The notes under the pieces were generated by a model. The model was not told the origin of the DNA. It was given only the letters and a program-made list of their open reading frames with translations, and did no database searches. 64,000 bases of DNA from Oscillospiraceae bacterium. GTDB lineage: Bacteria > Bacillota > Clostridia > Oscillospirales > Ruminococcaceae. The stretch lies in contig JALFVE010000028.1 of assembly GCA_022787085.1 (NCBI GenBank), positions 89,898-153,897 on the forward strand. The letters run 5' to 3'. Position 1 is the stretch's first letter. The number at the start of each line of letters is the position of its first letter. Made by a program: the position numbers and the translations under genes. This document shows, piece after piece, positions 1 to 8,393 of this stretch.

Positions 1-23
1 AAAATAAAAGGGAGGATATTTCC

Positions 24-221
24 ATGCCAAAGCAGAAGACTCATTCCGGAGCTAAGAAGCGTTTCAAGCTCACCAAGACCGGTCTTGTTAAGTATCAGAA
101 GACCAACAAGAGACACAGACTCACTCAGAAGGATCACAAGCGCAAGAGAATTGCTCGTAACATGGGCGTTGCAGGTTCCGCTAATGCTGCTACACTCAGA
201 GAGCTTATGCCCTACAAGTAA
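24..221 (+). CDS. rpmI: 50S ribosomal protein L35
   Basis: Small, very basic 65-residue protein of the large ribosomal subunit. It starts MPKQKTHSGAKKRF and contains the family pattern of Lys/Arg-rich loops and the closing RELMPYK. A GGAGG ribosome site lies at 11-15, nine bases before the ATG. It is followed 53 bases later by rplT, the usual L35-L20 order. infC, which normally precedes rpmI, would lie just left of the window and cannot be seen. Length and sequence are typical and I see nothing odd. Confidence 0.96.
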   Translation: MPKQKTHSGAKKRFKLTKTGLVKYQKTNKRHRLTQKDHKRKRIARNMGVAGSANAATLRELMPYK

Positions 222-274
222 TAGGCTGGCTCTTTTTTTCATCAGATTAAAATTACATTTGGAGGTATAATAAT

Positions 275-628
275 ATGGCTCGTGTTAAGGGAGCAATGGC
301 TACTCGAAAGAGAAGAAATAAAACTTTAAAGCTCGCCAAGGGTTACTGGGGCGCTAAGAGCAAGCATTTCAAGATGGCTAAGGAAGCCGTTATGAAATCA
401 GGCAACTATGCTTACATCGGCAGACGTCTCAAGAAGCGTGATTTCAGAAAGCTCTGGATCACAAGAATCTCCGCTGCCTGCAAGATGAACGGCATGAACT
501 ATTCTACATTTATGAACGGTCTCAAGAAGGCTGGCATCACTCTCAACAGAAAGATGCTCTCCGAGATCGCTATCAGCGACGCAGCAGGTTTTACAGCTCT
601 TACTGAAAAGGCTAAGGCTGCTCTTTAA
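275..628 (+). CDS. rplT: 50S ribosomal protein L20
   Basis: Ribosomal protein L20, 117 residues, which binds 23S rRNA early in large-subunit assembly and in many bacteria represses its own operon. The N-terminus [20 protein letters not shown] and the later blocks [20 protein letters not shown] and [19 protein letters not shown] are diagnostic. GGAGG at 261-265 sets the start. It follows rpmI in one transcription unit and is closed by the hairpin at 643-684. Any L20-binding leader would lie upstream of rpmI, outside this window. Confidence 0.96.
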   Translation: MARVKGAMATRKRRNKTLKLAKGYWGAKSKHFKMAKEAVMKSGNYAYIGRRLKKRDFRKLWITRISAACKMNGMNYSTFMNGLKKAGITLNRKMLSEIAISDAAGFTALTEKAKAAL

Positions 629-642
629 TTTAAGGCAAACAG

Positions 643-684
643 GCTGTATCACAAAGGCGTTGTCCGTTGTGGTACAGCTTTTTT
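643..684 (+). terminator. Rho-independent terminator after rplT
   Basis: A 12-bp stem (643-654 with 667-678, one G-U pair) has a 12-base loop and is followed directly by six T residues. It separates the L35-L20 unit from the methyltransferase gene, whose GTG start is only 17 bases downstream, so read-through or attenuation into that gene is possible. Confidence 0.85.
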
Positions 685-701
685 AAATAAGGAGGCTTAT
701 A

Positions 702-1526
702 GTGGCTGCTATGACCGATCTTAACCGCATTTTTTCCTCCGATAATGAGAAAATAAAGCTTTACCGCAAGCTTTCCGAGGACAAAAAAGCAAGACGAAAG
801 GAAAATAAATTTACCATCGAGGGCGCAAGGCTGGTCTCCGACGCAGCCGCTGAGGCTATAGAGCTGCACAGTGTTTTTTTCACCGAAGCCGCTTTGGAAA
901 AATACGGCGAAGCTCTGGAGCTTCTTTTTGAAAAATATCCCCCGAAGATTTTCAACATCATTTCCGAGGAGCTTTCAAGAGAGCTTTCCGAGACGAAAAT
1001 GCCTCAGGGTATTTTTGCGGTCTGCTCTATGCCCGACACCTCCAAAAATGATATTTACAGGAGGCTCGCTCCCGGCAGCAGGGTGCTTATCCTTGACAAT
1101 ATCCAGGACCCCGGAAACATGGGCACTATGCTCAGAACTGCCGACGCCTGCGGCATTGACTGCGTTATTACCTGCTCATGCTGCGATATTTATAATCCGA
1201 AAACTGTCCGCTCCGCCATGGGCAGCGTTATGAGAGTGCCTATTATTTCAGATGATATAATTCATGCGGCGGAGGAGATCAAGCTTAAAGGTATCCCCCT
1301 TTTTGCGGCGGTCATTTCGGATAATGCCTTTTCGCTTACCGAATGTGATTTTTCAGGGGGAGGGGCAGTCATTATCGGAAACGAGGGCAGCGGTTTATCC
1401 CCTGAGGACGCTGCTCTTGCGGACGTTTTGCTTACCATTAAAATGCATGGTACTATCAATTCCCTCAATGCCGCTATGGCTGCGGGAATTATAATGTGGG
1501 AGCTTTCTAAACGCAGGGAGGAATAA
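702..1526 (+). CDS. SpoU/TrmH-family RNA 2'-O-methyltransferase
   Basis: Predicted SAM-dependent ribose 2'-O-methyltransferase acting on rRNA or tRNA, 274 residues. An N-terminal substrate-binding segment (about 1-100) is followed by the SPOUT knot. Motif 1 is near residue 130 (NIQDPGNMGTMLRTADACG), then VRSAMGSVMRVPI, the SAM-binding IGNEGSGLSP and finally INSLNAAMAAG. GTG at 702 has GGAGG six bases upstream (691-695); an internal ATG at 711 is an alternative start. Genes of this family often follow rplT in Firmicutes. The exact RNA target cannot be read from the sequence. Confidence 0.9.
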   Translation: MAAMTDLNRIFSSDNEKIKLYRKLSEDKKARRKENKFTIEGARLVSDAAAEAIELHSVFFTEAALEKYGEALELLFEKYPPKIFNIISEELSRELSETKMPQGIFAVCSMPDTSKNDIYRRLAPGSRVLILDNIQDPGNMGTMLRTADACGIDCVITCSCCDIYNPKTVRSAMGSVMRVPIISDDIIHAAEEIKLKGIPLFAAVISDNAFSLTECDFSGGGAVIIGNEGSGLSPEDAALADVLLTIKMHGTINSLNAAMAAGIIMWELSKRREE

Positions 1527-1616
1527 GTTTGATCTTCAAACTCCGAGTTTTGTTTCTTCGGCTGCCGCCTCGATTTTCTTCTAAAACCACAAAACTCTCA
1601 GAAAGGGATGGTCATG
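1527..1616. repeat. Bipartite inverted-repeat element, copy A (before dprA)
   Basis: GTTTGA/TCAAAC hairpin (1527-1541), then CGAGTTTTGTTT, a CTGCCG core and CAAAACTCTC, ending in ATGGTCAT next to the dprA start. The same order of blocks recurs at 51976-52066 in front of an unrelated gene. I read it as a dispersed intergenic element of unknown function. Confidence 0.6.
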
Positions 1617-2909
1617 AACATGAACATGGACGATGGCGCTTATTACCGCAGGCTATACAGACTGTGGGCTGTCATTACCTTCGGGGCGGCTTCCAGAACT
1701 CTCTGCGAGCTTTACGAGCGCTTTGAAAATGCCGAGAGCCTTTACACTGCCGTTACCGAGGACTTTTCTGTGAGAAACAGTCTGCCTCCCGAGGCGGCTG
1801 CGGCTGCGGGCAGCACCGATCTTTCCCATGCGGAACGTATCATGGAGCTTTGCGATAAAAAGGGTATCAGGATCACCACCGCCGACGAGGAGGACTTCCC
1901 CGAAGGTCTTAAAGAGATTTACAATCCCCCGACGGTGCTATTTTACAGAGGCGACATTTCAGGGCTTTCCGACAGGCTCAATATCGGCGTTGTGGGCACA
2001 AGAAAGCCCTCCGACTACAGCAGGAAAACCGCAGGCGCTATTGTCAGGACTCTTGCAAAGCATGGCTTTGATATTATCAGCGGCTTTGCGGAGGGTATTG
2101 ACATCTGCGCTCATCTCGAATGTCTGAAAAACGGCGGCAGAACCTTTGCGGTGATAGGCTCGGGGCTTGATTATCCCTATCCCAGAAATAATATCCCCTA
2201 TCGGGAATTAATTGAGGAAAACGGTGCTGTTATTTCCGAATTTCTCCCCGGGACTCAGCCATATCCCGCTAATTTTCTTCAGCGAAACCGTATCCTTGCG
2301 GGGCTTTCCATGGGCGTTGCCGTAATTGAGGCGGGCGCTCAGAGCGGTTCTCTCAACAGCGCCGCTCATGCGGTAAATCAGGGCAAACCCGTTTTTGCGG
2401 TTCCCCCTCACGATCTGTTTGACGACAGGTACAGAGGCAATGTTACGCTAATCAGGGAGGGCGCTGTTCCTCTCATGGGCGCAAGAGATATTTACGGAGA
2501 ATACTGCATTAATCCTCCGCATATAATAGTCGCAAACGAAAACACCGCCGCTCAGCTTGAACGGATCAGAGCGATCACCGAAAATGCGGCTGAATCGGAT
2601 AACCGTAAATCAAAAAAGAATGATGCCACAAAGAAGGCTGCTCCCGCAAAATCGGCGGAGCCCTCCGAAAAGGATCCTGCTTCTGAAATTATTGCGCCGA
2701 AAAAATTATCCCCCGAAGAGCTTGAAGGCTTTTCCGACCCTGTTCAGAAAAATATTCTTACGGAGCTTTCAAAGGGCGCTGCCATGCGGGCGGACGAGCT
2801 TTCCGAAGCTCTTGATCTGGATATTGACGATATACTTACCGCTCTTACTGAGCTTGAAATTATGGGCACGCTTTCGTCCCAAAACGGAAATTACAGTCTT
2901 TCGGACTGA
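1614..2909 (+). CDS. dprA: DNA-processing protein DprA
   Basis: Single-stranded DNA-binding RecA loader of the DprA/Smf family, used in transformation and recombination. The Rossmann-like core shows GVVGTRKPSDYSRKTA, SGFAEGIDICAHLE and AVIGSGLDYPYP, followed by EAGAQSGSLNSAAHA. A charged, low-complexity linker (about residues 310-365) leads to a C-terminal winged-helix domain ending YSLSD. I start at ATG 1614 because AGAAAGG (1600-1606) is seven bases upstream; ATG 1608 would sit directly on that site. It is followed after about 50 bases by topA, the common dprA-topA order. The linker is longer than in short DprA proteins. Confidence 0.93.
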   Translation: MNMNMDDGAYYRRLYRLWAVITFGAASRTLCELYERFENAESLYTAVTEDFSVRNSLPPEAAAAAGSTDLSHAERIMELCDKKGIRITTADEEDFPEGLKEIYNPPTVLFYRGDISGLSDRLNIGVVGTRKPSDYSRKTAGAIVRTLAKHGFDIISGFAEGIDICAHLECLKNGGRTFAVIGSGLDYPYPRNNIPYRELIEENGAVISEFLPGTQPYPANFLQRNRILAGLSMGVAVIEAGAQSGSLNSAAHAVNQGKPVFAVPPHDLFDDRYRGNVTLIREGAVPLMGARDIYGEYCINPPHIIVANENTAAQLERIRAITENAAESDNRKSKKNDATKKAAPAKSAEPSEKDPASEIIAPKKLSPEELEGFSDPVQKNILTELSKGAAMRADELSEALDLDIDDILTALTELEIMGTLSSQNGNYSLSD

Positions 2910-2959
2910 AAATATATATGGCTTTGCCCCTTAATAAGGCAAAGGAAAGGAAAGATCTT

Positions 2960-5038
2960 ATGTCAAATCTCGTTATCGTGGAGTCGCCTTCCAAGGCGAA
3001 AACCGTTCAGAAATATCTGGGTGCGGGCTTCGAGGTTGCCGCTTCTATGGGTCATGTGAGGGACCTGCCCAAATCAAAGCTCAGCGTGGATGTGGAGCAT
3101 GATTTTGAACCTGTTTACGTTCCCATGAAGGACAAGGAGGAGGTCATCGCTTCCCTCAAAAAGGCTGCGAAAAAAGCTGACAAGGTTTATCTCGCAGGAG
3201 ACCCCGACCGTGAGGGAGAGGCTATTTCATGGCATCTCGCTCAGCTTCTCGACATCCCTATGGACGCTCCTGTCAGAGTTACTTTCAATGAAATTACCAA
3301 GACGGGCGTTCAGAACGGCATGGCTCATCCCCGTTCGATTGATCTCGATCTCGTTAACGCTCAGCAGGCAAGACGTATCCTTGACAGGATCGTGGGCTAC
3401 AAGCTGTCGCCGTTTCTCTGGAAAAAGGTGAGAAGAGGTCTTTCTGCGGGACGTGTTCAGTCTGCCGCCGTTAAGATGATCGTTGACAGGGAAAAGGAAA
3501 TAAACGCTTTCAAGCCCGAGGAATACTGGTCCATTGAGGCGAAAATGACCGCTCCTTCTTCAAAGAAGCAGTTTGACGCTGCCTTTGTGGGTATGGACGG
3601 TGCTAAGACCGAGCTTCATTCCCAGAGCGAGACTGACGCTGTTCTCAAAAGGCTGGAGGGCGCTGCTTTCACCGTTTCGGGTGTTAAAAAATCCGTCAGA
3701 AGAAAATCTCCCGCCGCTCCCTTTACCACCTCTACCATGCAGCAGGAGGCTGCCAAAAAGCTGGGATTCCAGACTTCCAAAACCATGAGAGCCGCTCAGC
3801 AGCTTTACGAGGGCGTTGAGATCGACGGTCTGGGCGCTGTGGGTCTTATCACCTACATGAGAACCGACAGCCTGAGAGTTTCCGACGAGGCAAGAGGCGC
3901 GGCTTACAAATATATTGAGGACACCTACGGCAAGAGCTATCTTCCCGCTTCTCCAAAGGTCTACAAGACTAAGGCGGGCGCTCAGGACGCTCACGAGGCT
4001 ATCCGTCCCTCTACTCCCGAGCTTACTCCCGACAGAGTAAAAGGCAGCCTTACTCCCGAGCAGTACAAGCTCTACAAGCTTATCTGGGAGAGATTTATTG
4101 CAAGCCAGATGGCTAATGCTCTGCTGGACACCGTTTCAGTTGACATTGACGCCAACGGCTGCGCTTTCAAGGCGACGGGATATTCCGTTAAATTTGACGG
4201 ATTTACCGTTCTTTATGAGGAATCAAAGGACGATGAGGAAAACAAGGTTCTCCCCGAGATAAACGAGGGAGATGTTTTAAAGCTTAAAAATATCGAGGGC
4301 AAGCAGCATTTCACTCAGCCCCCCGCAAGATACACAGAAGGCTCATTCATCAAGGCAATGGAAGAAAACGGCATCGGCAGACCTTCAACCTATGCTTCCA
4401 CCATTTCCACCATTATAAACCGCTTCTATGTTGAGAGAGACGGCAAGCAGCTCAAGCCTACGGGATTGGGAGAGGTCACTACCGAGCTTTTAAAATCCAA
4501 TTTCAAGCAGATCGTTGACACCAAATTCACCGCTCAGATGGAAAGCAGCCTGGACAAGATCGAAATAGGCGAAAAGGATTGGGTGGAAACTCTCAGGGAT
4601 TTTTACGGTGATTTCTCAGAGACACTTTCCAAGGCGGAGACCGCTATGGAGGGCAAGAGAGTTAAAGTTCCCGATGAGGAGACTGACGAGGTCTGCGAGG
4701 TTTGCGGCAAGCCTATGGTCATCAAGATAGGCAGATTCGGCAGATTCCTTGCCTGCACGGGCTTCCCCGAATGTACTAACACCAAGAAGATCATCAAGCC
4801 CACAGGCGGTATTTGTCCTCTCTGCGGCAAGAAAATTCTTGCGAAAAAATCAAAGAAGGGCAAGAAATATTTCGGCTGCGAGGATAATCCAAACTGCTCA
4901 TTTATGACTTGGGACACACCCGTTTCCGACAAGTGCCCCAAGTGCAACGATGGCACTACTCTTTTCAAAAAGGGCGGAAAGATGTTCTGTCTCAAGGAGG
5001 GCTGCGGCTACGAGGTCGCTATCAAAAAGGAAAAGTAA
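2960..5038 (+). CDS. topA: DNA topoisomerase I (type IA)
   Basis: Relaxes negatively supercoiled DNA. The 692-residue product begins with the TOPRIM domain (LVIVESPSKAKTVQKYLG, later DPDREGEAISWHL). The active-site block GLITYMRTDSLRVSDEA carries the catalytic Tyr. Three C-terminal zinc-ribbon modules follow (CEVCGKPM..., CPLCGKKI..., CPKCNDGT...), each with a second Cys pair. The AAGGAAAGGA site (2942-2951) selects ATG 2960 over an in-frame start further upstream at 2918. It lies between dprA and trmFO as in many Firmicutes. Confidence 0.96.
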   Translation: MSNLVIVESPSKAKTVQKYLGAGFEVAASMGHVRDLPKSKLSVDVEHDFEPVYVPMKDKEEVIASLKKAAKKADKVYLAGDPDREGEAISWHLAQLLDIPMDAPVRVTFNEITKTGVQNGMAHPRSIDLDLVNAQQARRILDRIVGYKLSPFLWKKVRRGLSAGRVQSAAVKMIVDREKEINAFKPEEYWSIEAKMTAPSSKKQFDAAFVGMDGAKTELHSQSETDAVLKRLEGAAFTVSGVKKSVRRKSPAAPFTTSTMQQEAAKKLGFQTSKTMRAAQQLYEGVEIDGLGAVGLITYMRTDSLRVSDEARGAAYKYIEDTYGKSYLPASPKVYKTKAGAQDAHEAIRPSTPELTPDRVKGSLTPEQYKLYKLIWERFIASQMANALLDTVSVDIDANGCAFKATGYSVKFDGFTVLYEESKDDEENKVLPEINEGDVLKLKNIEGKQHFTQPPARYTEGSFIKAMEENGIGRPSTYASTISTIINRFYVERDGKQLKPTGLGEVTTELLKSNFKQIVDTKFTAQMESSLDKIEIGEKDWVETLRDFYGDFSETLSKAETAMEGKRVKVPDEETDEVCEVCGKPMVIKIGRFGRFLACTGFPECTNTKKIIKPTGGICPLCGKKILAKKSKKGKKYFGCEDNPNCSFMTWDTPVSDKCPKCNDGTTLFKKGGKMFCLKEGCGYEVAIKKEK

Positions 5039-5063
5039 TTACCCATTTTAAGGACGTTTATTT

Positions 5064-6389
5064 ATGGATAAAAAGCTTACGGTTATCGGTGCGGGGCTTG
5101 CAGGCTGCGAGGCGGCATGGGCTGCGGCGAACAGCGGCGCTATGGTCACGCTTATTGAGATGAAACCGTTAAAATTCTCCCCCGCTCACAAATACAAGGG
5201 CTTTGCGGAGCTTGTCTGCTCCAATTCTCTGAAAGCCTCACGGATAAATTCCGCTGCGGGGCTTCTTAAAGAGGAAATGAAAAGACTCGGCTCTCTCACC
5301 GTTCCATGCGCTGAGGAAAATGCTGTGGCGGCGGGAGGCGCTCTTGCTGTTGACAGGGAGAAATTCTCCGACTGCGTTACGGAAAAAATTCGCTCCCACC
5401 CGAACATTAACGTTATTTCGGCGGAGCAGGAGGATATTCCCGAGGGGTACTGTGTTATTGCAAGCGGTCCTCTTACTGCGGGCAGGCTGGCGGACAGCAT
5501 TGGCGGGCTTTGCGGTAATAGGCTCAGCTTCTTTGACGCTGCCGCCCCCATTGTTACCTTCGATTCTATTGACATGGACAAGGCTTTCTTTGCCGCAAGA
5601 TACGGCAGGGGCGGCGATGATTACATCAACTGTCCTTTTACTAAAGATGAATATCTTGATTTTCATCACGAGCTTGTAAATGCGGAATCTGCTCCCGTTC
5701 ACGATTTTGACAGACCCGAAAATGCAAAGGACGATTTCACCGTTTATGAGGGCTGTATGCCCATTGAGGTGCTTGCCAAAAGAGGCGAGGACGCTGCCAG
5801 ATACGGCGCTATGAAGCCTGTTGGACTTACCGACAGCAGGACGGGGATAAGACCCTACGCTGTGGTTCAGCTGAGACGGGAAAATGCGGAGGGTTCGCTT
5901 TTTAACATTGTGGGATTTCAGACGAATCTCAGATTCCCCGAGCAGAAAAGAGTTTTCTCTATGATACCCGGTCTTCGGAACGCTGAATTTGTCCGCTATG
6001 GCGTTATGCACAGAAATTCCTTTATTGATTCGCCGAGGCTTTTAAACGGGGATTTTTCAATGAGGAGCCGTCCTGAGATATATTTTGCGGGGCAGATAAC
6101 GGGCGTTGAGGGCTACATGGAATCCGCTGCTTCGGGTATTATGGCGGGACTTAACGCTGTTAGACGAATGGAGGGAAAGGAGCCGCTCATTCTCCCCCGT
6201 GAGACTATGATCGGCGCTCTTTCAAGATATATCTCCGACGAGAGCGTGGAGAATTTTCAGCCCATGGGCGCAAACATGGGTATTCTCCCCGACATCGGCG
6301 TGCGGATAAAGGACAAGCAAGAACGCTATCAGGCTGTGGCTGACAGGGCTTTAGAGGCTTTTGACGGTTATTTGAGGGAGATGATGTGA
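5064..6389 (+). CDS. trmFO: tRNA (uracil-54-C5)-methyltransferase TrmFO
   Basis: Folate- and FAD-dependent enzyme that makes ribothymidine at tRNA position 54 in many Gram-positive bacteria, 441 residues. The N-terminal dinucleotide fold is VIGAGLAGCEAAWAAANSG. Family blocks are FAELVCSNSLKA, the YINCPFTKDEY segment, MPIEVLAKRGEDAARYGAMKP, and the C-terminal GQITGVEGYMESAASGIMAG with PMGANMGILP. An AAGGACG site precedes ATG 5064. The stop codon overlaps the start of the small membrane-protein gene at 6389. The topA-trmFO pairing is common. Confidence 0.95.
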   Translation: MDKKLTVIGAGLAGCEAAWAAANSGAMVTLIEMKPLKFSPAHKYKGFAELVCSNSLKASRINSAAGLLKEEMKRLGSLTVPCAEENAVAAGGALAVDREKFSDCVTEKIRSHPNINVISAEQEDIPEGYCVIASGPLTAGRLADSIGGLCGNRLSFFDAAAPIVTFDSIDMDKAFFAARYGRGGDDYINCPFTKDEYLDFHHELVNAESAPVHDFDRPENAKDDFTVYEGCMPIEVLAKRGEDAARYGAMKPVGLTDSRTGIRPYAVVQLRRENAEGSLFNIVGFQTNLRFPEQKRVFSMIPGLRNAEFVRYGVMHRNSFIDSPRLLNGDFSMRSRPEIYFAGQITGVEGYMESAASGIMAGLNAVRRMEGKEPLILPRETMIGALSRYISDESVENFQPMGANMGILPDIGVRIKDKQERYQAVADRALEAFDGYLREMM

Positions 6390-6556
6390 TGAGTGACAAG
6401 GTTTCATTTTTTCTCACTATTGTTATTTTTATTCTCTCTGCCGCTAACTGCGTTTTGAATATTATCGGCGGCAATTACGCTCTGGCTGTTATCTGGGGAA
6501 TTGTGGCTGTGTGCAATATCATTTCAACAGTGCTGCGACTTAAAAATAAGAAGTGA
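6389..6556 (+). CDS. Small hydrophobic protein, 55 residues
   Basis: Unrecognised 55-residue protein whose ATG overlaps the TGA of trmFO (TGATG), suggesting translational coupling. It has two predicted membrane segments: about residues 6-26 (FFLTIVIFILSAANCVLNII) and 30-48 (ALAVIWGIVAVCNIIST). It ends in a basic tail LRLKNKK, which suggests that the C-terminus faces the cytoplasm. The closing TGA is 65 bases before plsX. A real gene is likely from the coupling and clean hydrophobic pattern, but no function can be given. Confidence 0.6.
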   Translation: MSDKVSFFLTIVIFILSAANCVLNIIGGNYALAVIWGIVAVCNIISTVLRLKNKK

Positions 6557-6621
6557 TACTGTGAATAATATTGTTTTCAAGTTTGAAAAAATCGTTGATT
6601 CTACTGAAAGGAAGTAGCTAT

Positions 6622-7623
6622 ATGAATATTATCGTTGACGCATTCGGCGGAGACAATGCGCCTCTTGAGGTCATCAAGGGTGCGGCTCGGGCTGTTAAGG
6701 AGCTTGGCGTTGAAATTACTCTCACGGGAAATGAAAAAATTATTAAGGAGACTGCCGAAAAAAACGGCATAAGTCTCGATAAAATTTCAATTATACATAC
6801 CGAATCGGTCATTGACATTCATGAGGAGCCTACCGAGATCATCAAGAGCCGCAAGGACTGCTCAATGGCGGTTGGTCTGCAGGCTCTCGCCGATGACAAG
6901 GGCGACGCTTTTGTAAGTGCGGGCAGCACGGGCGCTCTGGTTGTGGGTGCGACCTTTATTGCAAAGAGGTTAAAGGGCGTTAAGCGTCCCGCTCTGGCTC
7001 CCATCCTCCCCACGGCACAGGGTCATCTCATTCTTATGGACGGCGGCGCTAATGTGGAATGTCGTGCGGAAATGCTCATGCAGTTCGGTATTATGGGCAG
7101 CTGCTACATGGAAAAGGTCATGGGAATCAAGTCTCCCAAGGTGGGGCTTTTAAACGTGGGCACCGAGGATACCAAGGGCAGAGAGCTTGACAAGGAGGCT
7201 TACAGGCTCCTCTCCAATGCTCCCGTGGATTTCTACGGCAATCTTGAGGCGAGAGAAATGCCCAAGGGCGTTTGTCAGGTGGCAGTTTCCGACGGTTTTA
7301 CGGGTAATATTGCCTTAAAGCTTTATGAGGGCATGGGCTCTTTCTTTGCGGGCGAGCTTAAAGGTATGCTCACCGACGGTCTGACAGGCAAAATCGCCGC
7401 TCTCCTTATTATGAAAAAGGTGAAGGCTTTCAAGAAAAAGCTCGATTACAAGGAGGTCGGCGGCGCTGTTCTCATGGGCATTTCCAAGCCTGTTATCAAG
7501 GCTCACGGCAGCTCCGATGCAAAGGCTTTCTACAATGCCATCAGGCAGGCTAAAGCTTGCGTTGACGGAGATGTTATCGGTGAGATATCCCGTGCCCTTG
7601 AAAGCTGCAAGACCAAAAATTAA
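6622..7623 (+). CDS. plsX: Phosphate acyltransferase PlsX
   Basis: Peripheral-membrane enzyme that converts acyl-ACP to acyl-phosphate, the first step of phospholipid synthesis with PlsY. It has 333 residues, the usual length. It starts MNIIVDAFGGDNAP, with DGGANVECRAEMLMQFGIMG, LLNVGTEDTKG and VSDGFTGNIALKLYEG in order. GAAAGGAAG upstream supports ATG 6622 rather than the in-frame start at 6571. In most relatives acpP sits between plsX and rnc; here only a 51-base promoter-bearing gap separates plsX from the rnc frame. Confidence 0.95.
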   Translation: MNIIVDAFGGDNAPLEVIKGAARAVKELGVEITLTGNEKIIKETAEKNGISLDKISIIHTESVIDIHEEPTEIIKSRKDCSMAVGLQALADDKGDAFVSAGSTGALVVGATFIAKRLKGVKRPALAPILPTAQGHLILMDGGANVECRAEMLMQFGIMGSCYMEKVMGIKSPKVGLLNVGTEDTKGRELDKEAYRLLSNAPVDFYGNLEAREMPKGVCQVAVSDGFTGNIALKLYEGMGSFFAGELKGMLTDGLTGKIAALLIMKKVKAFKKKLDYKEVGGAVLMGISKPVIKAHGSSDAKAFYNAIRQAKACVDGDVIGEISRALESCKTKN

Positions 7624-7634
7624 CAAATTGTCTA

Positions 7635-7663
7635 TTGACATATTGAAACGTATGTGCTATAAT
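7635..7663 (+). promoter_or_regulatory. Sigma-A promoter for rnc
   Basis: TTGACA at 7635-7640 and TATAAT at 7658-7663 are separated by exactly 17 bases. Transcription should start near 7670, leaving a very short leader before rnc at 7684. Confidence 0.85.
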
Positions 7664-7683
7664 TTAGAAAGGATATGTTAAAA

Positions 7684-8391
7684 ATGTCAGACAAGGAACT
7701 GAACGAAAGGCTTTCTGCCTTTGAAGAAAAGATCGGCTACTGCTTCAATAACAAAAATCTTCTCCACGAGGCGCTTTCTCATTCCTCCTATGCCAATGAA
7801 TGCAAAAAGGGAAGAAATTCAAATGAGAGGCTTGAATTTCTCGGTGACAGCGTGCTTTCCATCGTTATTTCCGAGCATCTTTTCAAGCATTTCAAGCATC
7901 TCCCCGAGGGCGAGCTTACCAAAATAAGAGCTTCTCTCGTTTGCGAAAAGGCGCTTTTTGAATTTTCAAAGCAGATTTCTTTAGGCGAATTTATTCTCCT
8001 CGGCAAGGGCGAGGAAAACACGGGGGGAAGAAACCGTCCCTCTATCGTTTCCGACGCTTTCGAGGCGGTCATTGCTGCTGTTTTCCTCGATGGCGGCATG
8101 GAGGCGGCAAGGGAATATGTGCTGGGCTTTATCCCCAAGGACCTTGACAGAAGCTCCGTTAAAAAGCTTCAGGATTACAAGACCATTCTGCAGGAAATTA
8201 TTCAGAGAAATCCCGAGGAAAAGGTGGAGTACGTTCTCAGAAGTCAGTCGGGTCCCGATCATGACAGGCATTTTGTGGTTGAGGTCTGCCTGAACACCAA
8301 CGTTATCGGTCACGGCGAGGGTCACAGCAAAAAACAGGCCGAACAGCAGGCGGCTAAGGAAGCATTGCGGCTTATGGGCTGCGAGGTTTAA
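7684..8391 (+). CDS. rnc: Ribonuclease III
   Basis: Double-strand-specific endoribonuclease that processes rRNA precursors and structured mRNAs, 235 residues. The catalytic signature NERLEFLGDSVLSIVISEHL is near residue 45, with the second metal-binding block VSDAFEAVIAAVFLDGG. The C-terminal double-stranded-RNA-binding domain (about 160-235) includes GHGEGHSKKQAEQQAAKEAL. ATG 7684 is preferred because the AGAAAGGA site (7666-7673) abuts the alternative ATG 7675. It heads an operon with the radical SAM gene and smc. Confidence 0.95.
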   Translation: MSDKELNERLSAFEEKIGYCFNNKNLLHEALSHSSYANECKKGRNSNERLEFLGDSVLSIVISEHLFKHFKHLPEGELTKIRASLVCEKALFEFSKQISLGEFILLGKGEENTGGRNRPSIVSDAFEAVIAAVFLDGGMEAAREYVLGFIPKDLDRSSVKKLQDYKTILQEIIQRNPEEKVEYVLRSQSGPDHDRHFVVEVCLNTNVIGHGEGHSKKQAEQQAAKEALRLMGCEV

Positions 8392-8393
8392 AG

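Noticed and set aside
5238..6011. Long open frame antisense to trmFO
   Set aside because: It lies wholly inside trmFO and has no recognisable domain, promoter or ribosome site.
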